Below, in pieces: positions 7,415 through 15,694 of a stretch of DNA of 37,890 bases. How positions within the stretch are numbered: position 1 is the stretch's first letter; every line of letters begins with the position of its first letter. The notes under the pieces are model-generated. The model saw only the letters and a program-made list of their open reading frames with translations, was not told the DNA's origin and ran no database searches. The stretch covers positions 1-37,890 of the forward strand of contig CAIJTR010000083.1 of the NCBI GenBank assembly GCA_903823665.1, in the 5' to 3' direction. The DNA is from an uncultured Rhodospirillales bacterium. Lineage in GTDB: Bacteria > Pseudomonadota > Alphaproteobacteria > Acetobacterales > Acetobacteraceae. Position numbers and translations under genes: made by a program.

Positions 7415-8388
7415 CGCCCCAACCCTTGCTGGAGCAACCATTCCTTAGACTGAGCAATCCCATCAGCCAGCGTCACCTGCGGGCTCCAACCCATGACGGT
7501 GTGGGCACGAGTGGCGGGATAGCGGGCCTTGAGGCCGAACAGGTCAACCTCCGCTCCGGCGGGTGCTGCAAGCAGGGTTGCTTCGAGCGTTTTGCGCAGC
7601 GGCGGGAGCAGACGGGCGGCGGCCTTAAGGGGCAGCGCCATCTTGCTCCGCCGCCGCAGCGTGCCCGCGGGGTGAACCGGGAGCGGCGCGCCGATCATTT
7701 TAGCGATCTCGTTGAACCAGTCATTCCAGCTCATCACACTGCCACCGTCTATATTGAACGCCTGACCAGCGGCGGCGGGTGTTGTCAGAGCCATCAGCGC
7801 GGCGCGGGCGGCGTCATCGACGTGGACAAGGTTGCACAGCCCGTCCGACTCTGCACCGAAACTGCCCCAGCGACCGGTGGCGATGCGTCGTGCGACGTTG
7901 CCGACGAACAATGTGCTGCCTGGGCCATAAATGATGCTTGGGCGCAGCCGCACCACTTCAACTTTCGCCGCCAGTGCAGCCTGTTCCGCCTCAACCTTCC
8001 AGGTCGCATAGTGGCCCGAGCCGGGTGGTATCGCGATGAGGGGCGCGGTCTCGTCAACATCGCCCAAGGCGGTGCCATACACGGCGATAGAACTGAAATG
8101 CACCACGCGGCGAACGCCAGACTCGGCTGCCGCCTGCAGCACGAAGCGGGTGCCATCGACGGTTGTCGCACGGTCGCCAACAGCACAATGAATGATGGCG
8201 TCCACCCCGGTGAAAGCCGTGCGAAGTGAGCCAAGGTTGCGCACATCGATTGCCGTTCCCGGACTGCCATCAATATCGCTGCCAGTGCGGCTGCCGGCGC
8301 GTGCAACCATCCCAGCTTCGCCGCGAAATTGCCGCAGCACGGCACGGCCCACGAAGCCACCGGCACCGGTTACGACGATGTTTGTCAT
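7411..8388 (-). CDS. NAD-dependent epimerase/dehydratase (extended SDR)
   Basis: A 325-residue SDR starting MTNIVVTGAGGFVG, with the glycine motif at residues 8-14. The catalytic residues are Ser100 (HFSSIAVYG) and Tyr127-x3-Lys131 (YATWK). It probably makes or modifies a nucleotide sugar for the glycosyltransferases it is co-transcribed with. It is the first gene of a reverse-strand operon, ATGA-coupled to the next gene. It resembles the SDR at 2074-3057 in length and motif placement. The promoter should lie in the AT-rich region upstream (8389 onwards). Confidence 0.88.
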   Translation of the reverse strand: MTNIVVTGAGGFVGRAVLRQFRGEAGMVARAGSRTGSDIDGSPGTAIDVRNLGSLRTAFTGVDAIIHCAVGDRATTVDGTRFVLQAAAESGVRRVVHFSSIAVYGTALGDVDETAPLIAIPPGSGHYATWKVEAEQAALAAKVEVVRLRPSIIYGPGSTLFVGNVARRIATGRWGSFGAESDGLCNLVHVDDAARAALMALTTPAAAGQAFNIDGGSVMSWNDWFNEIAKMIGAPLPVHPAGTLRRRSKMALPLKAAARLLPPLRKTLEATLLAAPAGAEVDLFGLKARYPATRAHTVMGWSPQVTLADGIAQSKEWLLQQGLGR

Positions 8389-8532
8389 ACGCGAGTCTCA
8401 GCCAGCACGGGATTGTGTCCTGTACGAAATCATCGGGCGAGCAATGCCATGACCTGATTCAGCGGTCATCATGAAATTTTGCCATACCGCCCGTTTGCCA
8501 GAATTACCCGCTGGCAAGGCACCGCTTGCGAC

Positions 8533-8587
8533 ACTGGCACTGGCACTGGCACTGGCATTGGCACTGGCACTGGCCACTGGCGCTGGC
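8533..8587. repeat. Hexanucleotide tandem repeat (ACTGGC)n
   Basis: Seven units run without interruption from 8533 to 8574: ACTGGC except the fifth, which is ATTGGC. After a single extra C, two more units follow (8576-8587), the last being GCTGGC. That makes nine units in 55 bp. It is a simple-sequence repeat in non-coding DNA. If translated from the reverse strand it would give an Ala-Ser run, but no convincing gene surrounds it. Confidence 0.85.
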
Positions 8588-8841
8588 ACAAGACCGGCTA
8601 CTGGTGTCTGAGAAGCCGGTGATCACACGCTCAGCCTCGTTGCATATTATTGTATGTTGTCATGTAACGCGGCCAAAAGCTGTGCTGGGCACTTGAACAC
8701 GCGATTGTGTGGGTTGGCGGCCGCAAAAACACTCGACAGATCTTAAACTCCGCATTGCGCTGCAAAAGTTTACAAACACGAACAAAAAGGCAGATCAGGA
8801 GCGAAATAGATCAATTTCGTGACCGCAAGCATTTATTTTCC

Positions 8842-8881
8842 GCGAATTTGCCGGAAATCCGGCGGTGTGCGCAAAATTCGC
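8842..8881. repeat. Nested inverted repeat in the divergent regulatory region
   Basis: GCGAATTT (8842-8849) pairs with AAATTCGC (8874-8881). Inside it, GCCGGA (8850-8855) and TCCGGC (8858-8863) form a second perfect stem with a two-base spacer. It may be an operator or an RNA structure in a leader about 200 bases upstream of the forward sugar transferase. The regulator is unknown. Confidence 0.4.
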
Positions 8882-9081
8882 CGTGATGATTCGTGAACTT
8901 GCGTAGCCTTATGTGAACAAATAATGAGATTGCGTATTGTAACCTTAAGTCAAGTCTAAAAATATATTGAAATCGATACCGTTGCTCGGCAGATATCGGT
9001 TTGTGTTTGAGCGACGTAGTGTTTTCGGTTGATGGGGCCGCGGGCCGATAGGTGTTCGCTGGTGGAGGTTGTGTAAGCGCG

Positions 9082-10593
9082 ATGAGTGATATCAGCACCC
9101 CAGGCGTATTTTCGCCCGCCGAGGCTTCCACAGCCCGTGATCGTCGGCCAATCGTGTTGGGCTCGGGCCGCGTGCCGTTTTTTCGGTGGAGCTTCGGCCT
9201 GATCAACCGCCTTGTTATGACCTGTGACGTCGCAATCGTCGTTTTGTCGAGCGTCCTGCCGCGCCTGCTCGCCGGGGATGCAATGCCCCAGCTTTCCTGG
9301 GTGCAGAGCCTGCTGCTGGGTATCATTGAGGCGCTGGTGTTCGTGCGGACAATGCAGTGGATCCGCAGCTACAGGGTTGAGGCGCGTGAACGGCTGATCG
9401 TGTCGCTGCCATTGATGCTCGGACCGTTGCTGTGTGCCTGGGTCTTCACCGGCCTGTATTACGCGGCATTCCACAGTGGCGCGTGGTCCCTGGATCTCGT
9501 GTGGCTGTGGCATGGGCCGCAGGTGGGGGCACTCGTTCTGGCACGTGTGGTGGAGCGTGCAGCCCTGCCCCATTCCCAGCGCCAAGCCCTTATACGCCGC
9601 CGCGTCGCTGTTATCGGGGCAAACGCGTCCGGCGCGATTGTTATGGCACGCATGATGGCGGATGACCATCGCGAAGAGTTCGAGATTGTCGGATTGTTTG
9701 CTGACACGACTGACGAACTTCAGTCCGGCCAGGTGTCCGGCGTGCCGATTGCCGGGGACCTCGACCGTCTGACGGCCGTTGCCTCAACGTCGGTGATCGA
9801 TCTGGTTGTTGTTGCACTGCCGCTCTCCACGGCGATGGCGCAGGTGGGCCGCATCAAGGCGCTGCAGTGGGTGCCGGCGGATGTGGTGATCCCGCTTGAT
9901 GAAGTACCGCTGCCGGCGGTGCCAAACCGCTTGACCGATGTGGCCGGCATGCCTGTGCTGCAAGTGATCTCGCGTCCGTTGAAGGGCTCGCTGGCTCTGT
10001 TGAAGCTGGCGGAGGACTACATCCTCGCGTCGATCATTCTGGCATTCGTTTCCCCCGTGCTGATCCTGATCGGCATTGCCATCAAGCTCGATAGCCCAGG
10101 CCCGGTGTTCTTTCGCCAGGACCGCGCCGGCTACGGCAACCGGACCTTCCGGATCTATAAGTTCCGGACCATGACGTGTGATCCGAACGATGACGGTTCG
10201 GTGGGCACCCAGCTCGGCTACAACCCGCGCGTGACGCGAGTGGGCCGCATTCTGCGCCAGTTGAGCCTTGATGAGGTGCCACAGCTGCTCAACGTGCTGT
10301 TGGGCGATATGTCTCTGGTCGGCCCGCGCCCCTATGTGCCGAACATGCTGGTGGAGGGCCAGGTGTTCTGTGACGCGGTGGAGAATTACGGCTACCGTTT
10401 TCGCCTCAAGCCCGGCATCACCGGTCTGGCCCAGGCCAACGGCCTGCGCAGCTTCGCCCTGCGGTCGATGGACAATGCGCGGCGCAGCGTGGAAATGGAC
10501 ATCGAGTATATCTCGCGCTGGTCGCTGGGCCTGGATTTGCGGATCATGGTCAAAACGCTGGTGGCGGCGATGAGCGGGCCCGACGTGTTCTAA
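9082..10593 (+). CDS. Polyprenyl glycosylphosphotransferase (exopolysaccharide-initiating, WcaJ/GumD type)
   Basis: About 503 residues. The ATG at 9082 is used; it has GGAGG at 9064-9068, somewhat far away, while an in-frame GTG at 9052 has no good ribosome site. The N-terminal part has several membrane segments (about 45-130), followed by a Rossmann-like domain ([15 protein letters not shown], about 176-190). The C-terminal catalytic domain begins after a membrane helix (about 311-333) and carries the family hallmarks [45 protein letters not shown] and KPGITGLAQ. These enzymes transfer a hexose-1-phosphate, often glucose, from a nucleotide sugar to undecaprenyl phosphate. It probably starts assembly of the polysaccharide made by the genes to its left. 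Confidence 0.93.
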   Translation: MSDISTPGVFSPAEASTARDRRPIVLGSGRVPFFRWSFGLINRLVMTCDVAIVVLSSVLPRLLAGDAMPQLSWVQSLLLGIIEALVFVRTMQWIRSYRVEARERLIVSLPLMLGPLLCAWVFTGLYYAAFHSGAWSLDLVWLWHGPQVGALVLARVVERAALPHSQRQALIRRRVAVIGANASGAIVMARMMADDHREEFEIVGLFADTTDELQSGQVSGVPIAGDLDRLTAVASTSVIDLVVVALPLSTAMAQVGRIKALQWVPADVVIPLDEVPLPAVPNRLTDVAGMPVLQVISRPLKGSLALLKLAEDYILASIILAFVSPVLILIGIAIKLDSPGPVFFRQDRAGYGNRTFRIYKFRTMTCDPNDDGSVGTQLGYNPRVTRVGRILRQLSLDEVPQLLNVLLGDMSLVGPRPYVPNMLVEGQVFCDAVENYGYRFRLKPGITGLAQANGLRSFALRSMDNARRSVEMDIEYISRWSLGLDLRIMVKTLVAAMSGPDVF

Positions 10594-10671
10594 GCGGCTG
10601 GGCTATGGGTTGCGTGCTCCGGCGCGGTGCGGCATCAGGTAACGATCTGCCGCCCGCCAGGAGCGCCCCGC

Positions 10672-11124
10672 ATGAGTCGCCTCGTCTATCTTTTGAACGG
10701 CCCCAACCTCAATCTTCTCGGCAAGCGGCAGCCGCATATTTATGGCCACGAAACGCTGGCCGATATAGAGCGGGATTGTACGGCACTGGCCCATGAACTC
10801 GGCCTTGGCCTACGCTTTCACCAGAGCAACCGCGAGTATGAGATCATCGACTGGGTCCACGCCGCGCGGGAGGAAGCAGGCGGCATCATCATCAACCCGG
10901 CAGCCTTCACCCACACCTCGGTTGCCATCCTCGACGCGCTCAACACCTTCGAAGGCCCAGTGCTGGAGGTGCATATCTCCAACGTCCACAAGCGCGAGGA
11001 GTTCCGCCACCACTCCTTCGTCTCCGGACGGGCAGACGGTGTGATCGCGGGCTTCGGCACCCAGGGCTATCAGTTGGCCCTGCGCCGAGTGGCATTTCTG
11101 CTGGACCAGCAGGCACGCGCATGA
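10672..11124 (+). CDS. aroQ: Type II 3-dehydroquinate dehydratase
   Basis: A 150-residue type II dehydroquinase, the normal length for the dodecameric family. The ATG at 10672 has AGGAG at 10659-10663. Catalytic residues fall at the canonical positions: Arg19 and Tyr24 (KRQPHIYG), Asn75 ([10 protein letters not shown]), His101 ([13 protein letters not shown]) and Arg112. The C-terminal [15 protein letters not shown] also matches. It interconverts 3-dehydroquinate and 3-dehydroshikimate, in the shikimate pathway or in quinate breakdown. Its stop overlaps the next gene, an AroE-like dehydrogenase, as ATGA. That pairing would suit either pathway. Confidence 0.95.
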   Translation: MSRLVYLLNGPNLNLLGKRQPHIYGHETLADIERDCTALAHELGLGLRFHQSNREYEIIDWVHAAREEAGGIIINPAAFTHTSVAILDALNTFEGPVLEVHISNVHKREEFRHHSFVSGRADGVIAGFGTQGYQLALRRVAFLLDQQARA

Positions 11125-11954
11125 TCTCCGGCAAAACCACCCTCATCGCCCATGTCGGCTACCCCACGGGCAGCTTCAAAGCGCCGATGATCTACAATCC
11201 GTGGTTCGACGCCCATGGTATCGACGCGGTGGTGGTGCCGATGGGTGTGATGGCGGAGGACTTCCCGGCCTTCCTCCCCCAGCTGTTTCGCCTCACCAAC
11301 ATTCGCGGTGCGCTCATCACCATGCCGCACAAGGTCACCACCATGGGCCTCGTTCATGAAATCAGCACCACCGCCCAGATCGCCGGGGCCAGCAACGCCG
11401 TGCTGAAGCGCGAGGACGGCACACTGCTCGCCGATATGTTCGACGGTTCCGGCTTCGTGCGCGGCATGCAGCGCAAAGGCCATGAAGCCACCGGTGCCCG
11501 CGCGCTCGTGGTGGGCAGCGGCGGCGTCGGATGCGCCATCGCTGCCTCTCTCGCGCAGGCGGGCCTCGCCGGGATCACGTTGTTCGACGCGCATCCGCCC
11601 TCCGCCGACGCCCTCGCGGACCGGCTGCGCACCCACTATCCGAACCTCGACGTCCGCACCGGATCAAAAGACCCCGCCGGTTTCGACATCGTCGTCAATG
11701 CCACGCCCCTTGGCATGAAAGACGACGATCCGCTGCCGATTGACCCCTCGCGTCTCGCACCCTCCACCTTCGTCGGCGAAGTGGTGATGAAGACCGAATT
11801 CACCCCCTTGCTGCAAGCCGCCATCGCCAAAGGCTGCCCGGTGCAGGTCGGCACCGACATGCTGTTCGAAATGATCCCCGCCTACCTCGAATTCTTCGGC
11901 TTCGGCACCGCCACCCCCGACGAACTGCGCGCGACGGCCACAATCGAGTACTAA
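11121..11954 (+). CDS. Shikimate dehydrogenase family protein (AroE-like, atypical substrate site)
   Basis: A 277-residue AroE-fold protein. The catalytic Lys71 (ITMPHKV) and Asp108 (MFDGSGF) are present, as are Asn92 and an NAD(P)-binding GSGGVG at 132-137. The usual N-terminal substrate motif, which reads roughly HSxSP in AroE, is replaced by [12 protein letters not shown], leaving only one of the two serines. The usual GxNTDG is replaced by ADMFDG. These changes suggest a diverged substrate, so it may be a quinate/shikimate-type or uncharacterised dehydrogenase instead of the housekeeping AroE. It is ATGA-coupled to aroQ. Confidence 0.8.
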   Translation: MISGKTTLIAHVGYPTGSFKAPMIYNPWFDAHGIDAVVVPMGVMAEDFPAFLPQLFRLTNIRGALITMPHKVTTMGLVHEISTTAQIAGASNAVLKREDGTLLADMFDGSGFVRGMQRKGHEATGARALVVGSGGVGCAIAASLAQAGLAGITLFDAHPPSADALADRLRTHYPNLDVRTGSKDPAGFDIVVNATPLGMKDDDPLPIDPSRLAPSTFVGEVVMKTEFTPLLQAAIAKGCPVQVGTDMLFEMIPAYLEFFGFGTATPDELRATATIEY

Positions 11955-12007
11955 CCAAGATTATTATTACGCTGCCGGAACAATTAGAGCGTGCGAAGGT
12001 GCCGCGC

Positions 12008-12445
12008 TCAAAACGGGCGAAAAATTCTGAAAAAAGAAAGGCCCGCTAACCAGCGCACAACACTCCAGCCGCGTGTGGCAACCGAAGGCTCAGGCATGCG
12101 GATCATATCGCCCCACTGAATCGGCACCAGCACAGCCAACCCAAACCGGGTCACATGCCGCCAAAGTGCCACACGCCCGAGCTTACAGGTCCACCCAGGG
12201 CGAATTTCATCCTCCCCGCCCCAACCGTCCTCGTCATTGCGCGGGGAAAGATAATACTCCCTGTCCGCATAACGCTCCTCGGTCATGATCCAGGCGTCCA
12301 TCGCGTATCCGAGCGGACGAACGAAAGTCCCAATCAGCACCAGCTTCATCAGCAGATCCGTCTCCCCAACCCCACGCATAGCTCCGCCGATGAGGCAGAT
12401 CAGCGCCATCAGATCAGGAGTTGCGGGAGAGCGAGAGACGGTCAT
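12008..12445 (-). CDS. Hypothetical membrane protein
   Basis: A 145-residue reading frame, not recognised. It has hydrophobic stretches near the N-terminus (LMALICLIGGAM and LLMKLVLIGTFVRPLGYAMDAW), a polar middle with many Asp/Glu, and two further hydrophobic stretches (FGLAVLVPIQWG; VVRWLAGLSFFRIF). An in-frame ATG at 12409 is an alternative start. It stands alone between the convergent aroE-like gene, 53 bp away, and a repeat-rich spacer. The protein-like composition and lack of a better frame on either strand support it as a gene, but there is no motif to suggest a function. Confidence 0.55.
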   Translation of the reverse strand: MTVSRSPATPDLMALICLIGGAMRGVGETDLLMKLVLIGTFVRPLGYAMDAWIMTEERYADREYYLSPRNDEDGWGGEDEIRPGWTCKLGRVALWRHVTRFGLAVLVPIQWGDMIRMPEPSVATRGWSVVRWLAGLSFFRIFRPF

Positions 12446-12529
12446 CGGGATGGGGTTCCTATGTCAGAGAATGGGTTATTTTCTATGACACAACCACCCC
12501 GGCTTTGCAAGAGATAATAACCCGTCATT

Positions 12530-12597
12530 GCGAGGAGCCGCTTGGCGACGTGGCAATCCAGAGCCACACGGCGTGTCTCTGGGTTGCTTCATCACAA
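12530..12597. repeat. CGTCATTGCGAGGAGC-type dispersed repeat
   Basis: The segment starts CGTCATTGCGAGGAGC and continues with GCGACGTGGCAATCCAG and CTCTGGGTTGCTTCA. From memory this strongly resembles a repeat that recurs in many bacterial genomes. It has an imperfect inverted repeat (CCAGAGCCACAC against GTGTCTCTGG). Only one copy lies in this window, so its repeat status here rests on recognition. Confidence 0.5.
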
Positions 12598-12602
12598 CAT
12601 CC

Positions 12603-12680
12603 CGTAGGGTGCAATCCGCTTTGGGATTGCACCATTCACGTCGCAAAGCGGTGCAATCCCAAAGCGGATTGCACCCTACG
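12603..12680. repeat. 31-bp perfect inverted repeat, copy 1 (GTAGGGTGCA element)
   Basis: The left arm 12603-12633 and right arm 12650-12680 are exact reverse complements over 31 bases, with a 16-base loop. Each arm also contains a smaller inverted repeat (GTGCAATCC/GGATTGCAC) and could fold on its own. A second, diverged copy lies at 34711-34789. It resembles a non-autonomous or REP-like palindromic element; no transposase is present. Confidence 0.85.
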
Positions 12681-12695
12681 CATCACCCATCATCC

Positions 12696-12750
12696 TAGAG
12701 TGCATCCAGTTTTGGTTGAATCAACCCAAACCGACAAGATGCCCTCTTAA
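12696..12750. repeat. TAGAG-type palindromic repeat, degenerate copy
   Basis: TAGAGTGCATC (12696-12706) pairs imperfectly with GATGCCCTCTTA (12739-12750). The centre has GGTTGA (12714-12719) against TCAACC (12721-12726). The layout matches the copies at 5592-5648 and at the window end, but the arms have decayed. Confidence 0.55.
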
Positions 12751-12756
12751 CATATA

Positions 12757-12812
12757 CTTAGCGGCTGACTTTCGGTTCAAACTGATACAGTTTGAACCGG
12801 TCAGACGCTAAG
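12757..12812. terminator. Long palindrome over the ABC exporter stop codon, likely terminator or repeat
   Basis: Three stacked stems: CTTAGCG (12757-12763) with CGCTAAG (12806-12812), CTGAC (12764-12768) with GTCAG (12800-12804), and CGGTTCAAACT (12773-12783) with AGTTTGAACCG (12789-12799). The exporter's TAG stop (12810-12808) lies in the outer arm. There is no poly-T tract, so it may be a REP-like element that also stops transcription. Confidence 0.6.
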
Positions 12813-14646
12813 CATCCACAAACCCGCCCGACTGCCGGTCCCACAGCCGCGCATACGCCCCGCCCTCCGCCAGCAGCGCCGCGTGGCTGCCGACTTCCAC
12901 GATCCGCCCCTGATCCATCACCACCACACGGTCCATCTTGGCGATGGTGGACAGCCGATGCGCAATCGCAATCACGGTGCGGCCGCGCATCATCACGTCA
13001 AGCTGGCTCTGAATCGCAGCCTCCACCTCGGAATCCAGCGCCGATGTCGCCTCGTCCAGCACCAAAATCGGCGCGTTCTTCAAAATCACCCGAGCAATGG
13101 CGATGCGCTGCCGCTGCCCGCCAGACAACTTCACGCCCCTCTCGCCCACATGCGCATCAAACCCAGTACGCCCCGCCCAATCCTCCAGCGTCTCGATGAA
13201 ATCCAGCGCCTCAGCCTGCGTCGCTGCGGCCAGCACTTCCTCATCACTCGCCCAAGGACGCCCGTAAGCGATATTCTGCCGGATGGAGCGATGCAGCAGC
13301 GACGTATCCTGCGTCACCATCGCAATCTGCGTACGCAAACTCTCCTGCGTCACCGTCGAAATGTCCTGCCCATCGATCAGAATGCGACCGCCATCCGGCG
13401 AGTGAAACCGCAGCAGCAGATTGACCAGCGTGGACTTGCCCGCCCCCGAATGTCCCACCAGCCCGATCCGCTCACCGGCTTTGATGTCCAGGTTGAGATC
13501 ATGCAGCACGCCGCGCTGGGTGCCGTAGCCGAAGGTCAGACGCTCGAAGCGAATGGCCCCACGGCCCACCTCCAGCTCCACCGCGTCATCCGGGTCGCCC
13601 ATCTGCCGCGGCACGGCGATGGATTTCATGCCGTCCTGCACCACACCGACATTTTCGAAAATGGAGGTGATGTTGTCGGCTACCCAACCGGACATATTGG
13701 CAATCTGCCAGGACAACGGCAACGCGGTTGCCACCACGCCCACCGCGATAATCCCATGCGTCCACAGCCCCACCGCCATCGCCGCCGTCCCCGCGATCAT
13801 GCAGGCATTGATGACTGACAGCGTGAACACATAGCGTGTCATCATGCGCAGCTGATCGTGAAATGCGATGGTATGCTCATCCACCGACTCACGAACAAAA
13901 TTATCCTCGTCTCGCGCGCGGGCGAACAACTTGACGGTGAGAATATTGGTGTAGCTGTCCACCACCCGCCCGGTCAGCGCCGAACGCACCTCGCTCATGG
14001 CACGCGACCGATCCCGCAGCCGGGGCACGTAGTACCGCAGCATCAGGCCATAGGCGATGCACCATGCCAGCAACGGCAGCGCCAGCCGCCAGTCGCGCGA
14101 GACCATCAGCGCCAGCGCCGTGAAGCCATACACGATGATGTACCAAACCGCGTTGATGCTGGCGACCACGCTCTCCCGCAACGCAGGCCCCGTCTGCATC
14201 ACGCGATTCGCCACGCGCCCTGCGAAATCATTCTGGAAATACGACCAGCTCTGCCGCACCACATGCCAATGCGACTGCCAGCGGATCATGTTGGTCAGCC
14301 CTGCCACAATCGCCTGCCCGGTGATCAAGGAGCGCAGCAGGATCACGGTAGGTCGGCCGATCATCAGCATCAGCGCCATGCCAAGCAACTGAGGCCATTC
14401 CTCCGCCACCAGCGTCTTGGCGTCATGCGTCGAAACCAGTGTCACCACACGACCAATAAAGATCGGGATCAGCGTATCCACCAACGCCATGGCCAGCCCC
14501 GCGCCGAACAGCGCCACGAACAGCATCTTCGCCTGCCGCGCATAGTGCCAATAAAACCGCAGCAGCGCCTTCTCACCATCGCGCGGCGGTGGCGATTGCG
14601 GGGCAATCTCGGTGGGCTTCAGCCGGTCTTCGAACCATTGGAACAT
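12808..14646 (-). CDS. ABC transporter, fused permease and ATP-binding (exporter type)
   Basis: A 612-residue half-transporter. The ATG at 14646 is chosen because GAGG stands eight bases upstream and the extra upstream frame is not protein-like. An N-terminal membrane domain (about residues 30-320) with roughly six helices is followed by an ATPase domain: Walker A GHSGAGKST at 398, signature LSGGQ at about 507, Walker B LVLDE at about 528, and the H-loop AIAHRLS. This is the MsbA/multidrug exporter architecture, acting as a homodimer in the inner membrane. The substrate cannot be told. It is divergent from purC across about 100 bp. The stop codon lies inside a palindrome. Confidence 0.92.
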   Translation of the reverse strand: MFQWFEDRLKPTEIAPQSPPPRDGEKALLRFYWHYARQAKMLFVALFGAGLAMALVDTLIPIFIGRVVTLVSTHDAKTLVAEEWPQLLGMALMLMIGRPTVILLRSLITGQAIVAGLTNMIRWQSHWHVVRQSWSYFQNDFAGRVANRVMQTGPALRESVVASINAVWYIIVYGFTALALMVSRDWRLALPLLAWCIAYGLMLRYYVPRLRDRSRAMSEVRSALTGRVVDSYTNILTVKLFARARDEDNFVRESVDEHTIAFHDQLRMMTRYVFTLSVINACMIAGTAAMAVGLWTHGIIAVGVVATALPLSWQIANMSGWVADNITSIFENVGVVQDGMKSIAVPRQMGDPDDAVELEVGRGAIRFERLTFGYGTQRGVLHDLNLDIKAGERIGLVGHSGAGKSTLVNLLLRFHSPDGGRILIDGQDISTVTQESLRTQIAMVTQDTSLLHRSIRQNIAYGRPWASDEEVLAAATQAEALDFIETLEDWAGRTGFDAHVGERGVKLSGGQRQRIAIARVILKNAPILVLDEATSALDSEVEAAIQSQLDVMMRGRTVIAIAHRLSTIAKMDRVVVMDQGRIVEVGSHAALLAEGGAYARLWDRQSGGFVDA

Positions 14647-14749
14647 CCACGCAGCCTCGCGGTGATTGCTGCGCTGCGTCAACTGAAGCTTGTGCGACGG
14701 GGAGCAGCCCTGCATACCAAGCGGACCTCTCACCCTCGGATGCCGCCCC

Positions 14750-15685
14750 ATGCTGCCGGTTCTGTCTGACGCCACCATCGCCGAGCTGCCGAACCATTAC
14801 GCGGGCAAGGTGCGTGACAATTACGATCTGCCCGATGGCAGGCGCATCATCATCGCCACTGACCGCATCAGCGCGTTCGACATCATCCTGGCGTGTATTC
14901 CGCTGAAGGGCGCGGTGCTGACCCAAACGGCGCGCTATTGGTTCGAGCAGACGGCCGATCTCTGCCCCAATCACGTTTTGGAATACCCCGACCCGAACGT
15001 GGTGGTGGGCCAGCGCCTCAAAATTCTGCCGGTGGAGATCGTGGTGCGCGGCTATCTCGCAGGCACCACCGGCACGTCCATCCTGCCAATGTATAAAGCC
15101 GGCAAGCGCGAGATGTATGGCATCCGCCTTCCAGACGGCCTGCGTGACAACGAGAAGCTCCCGCAGCCCATCATCACGCCCACCAGCAAAGCCGACCAAG
15201 GCAGCCACGACGCCCCATTAAGCGAGGCCGAAATTCTGGCGCAGGGCCTACTCACGCCCCAGCAATGGGGCCAGTTGTCAGAATACGCGCTCGCCCTGTT
15301 CGCCCGCGGCCAGAAAATGGCTGCCGAGCGCGGGCTTATTCTGGCGGACACGAAATACGAGTTCGGCACGGACGCGACGGGGCGGATTGTGCTCGCCGAT
15401 GAAATCCACACGCCCGACAGCAGCCGCTACTGGTTCGCCGAGAGCTACCGCGTGGGCGAAAAGCCACAAAGCTTTGACAAGGACTTCGTCCGCAGCTGGG
15501 TGACGGCGCGCTGCGATCCGTATCGCGATCCGGTGCCGGAAATTCCGGCCGAGCTGATCGAGCAGACCAGCGAGGTCTACGTCCAGGCCTACGAAATGAT
15601 CACCGGCCAGAAATTCAAGCGACCAGACCCCACCGAAATCCCGCTCGAACGCATCCGCCGCAACCTACAGCGCTTTCTCAGCTAA
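14750..15685 (+). CDS. purC: SAICAR synthase, long (ADE1-like) form
   Basis: A 311-residue phosphoribosylaminoimidazole-succinocarboxamide synthase. The ATG at 14750 is used because the family sequence begins just after it ([16 protein letters not shown]). Signature features are [39 protein letters not shown] and [15 protein letters not shown]. It joins CAIR and aspartate in purine synthesis. Length and motif style match the longer eukaryote-like form and differ from the short bacterial one, which is encoded immediately downstream on the opposite strand with only 9 bp between stop codons. Confidence 0.93.
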   Translation: MLPVLSDATIAELPNHYAGKVRDNYDLPDGRRIIIATDRISAFDIILACIPLKGAVLTQTARYWFEQTADLCPNHVLEYPDPNVVVGQRLKILPVEIVVRGYLAGTTGTSILPMYKAGKREMYGIRLPDGLRDNEKLPQPIITPTSKADQGSHDAPLSEAEILAQGLLTPQQWGQLSEYALALFARGQKMAAERGLILADTKYEFGTDATGRIVLADEIHTPDSSRYWFAESYRVGEKPQSFDKDFVRSWVTARCDPYRDPVPEIPAELIEQTSEVYVQAYEMITGQKFKRPDPTEIPLERIRRNLQRFLS

Positions 15686-15694
15686 TGCCGCCGA

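Larger units (their letters stand above)
8389..9081. other. Long AT-rich divergent intergenic region upstream of two polysaccharide transcription units
   Basis: About 690 bases between the SDR operon and the initiating sugar transferase hold no credible gene. The first 200 bases contain a hexanucleotide tandem repeat (8533-8587). From about 8640 to 9000 the composition becomes much richer in A and T than in the surrounding coding DNA, with several short inverted repeats: GAAAT/ATTTC near 8811, and a nested element at 8842-8881. A possible sigma-70-like promoter for the forward gene lies near 8930-8963 (TTGCGT, later TAAAAAT), but spacing is ambiguous. The region probably carries promoters and regulator sites for both units. 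No DnaA-box cluster was seen. Confidence 0.55.
12446..12807. other. Repeat-rich intergenic spacer
   Basis: No credible gene. From about 12530 to 12812 it is almost filled by four different palindromic or dispersed-looking elements placed end to end, listed separately. The remaining 12446-12529 probably holds the promoter of the small reverse-strand membrane protein, but no firm -35/-10 pair could be assigned. Confidence 0.7.

Noticed and set aside
8533-8587. Possible CRISPR-like array
   Set aside because: The unit is six bases with no spacers, so it is a microsatellite.
8398-8589. A short reverse frame with an Ala-Ser repeat coming from the hexanucleotide repeat
   Set aside because: The repetitive peptide is simply a translation of the tandem repeat; no ribosome site or conserved sequence supports a protein.
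8640-9051. Possible replication origin in the AT-rich region
   Set aside because: No cluster of DnaA boxes and no dnaA, parAB or other origin-linked genes nearby; mipZ is far away and not origin-specific.
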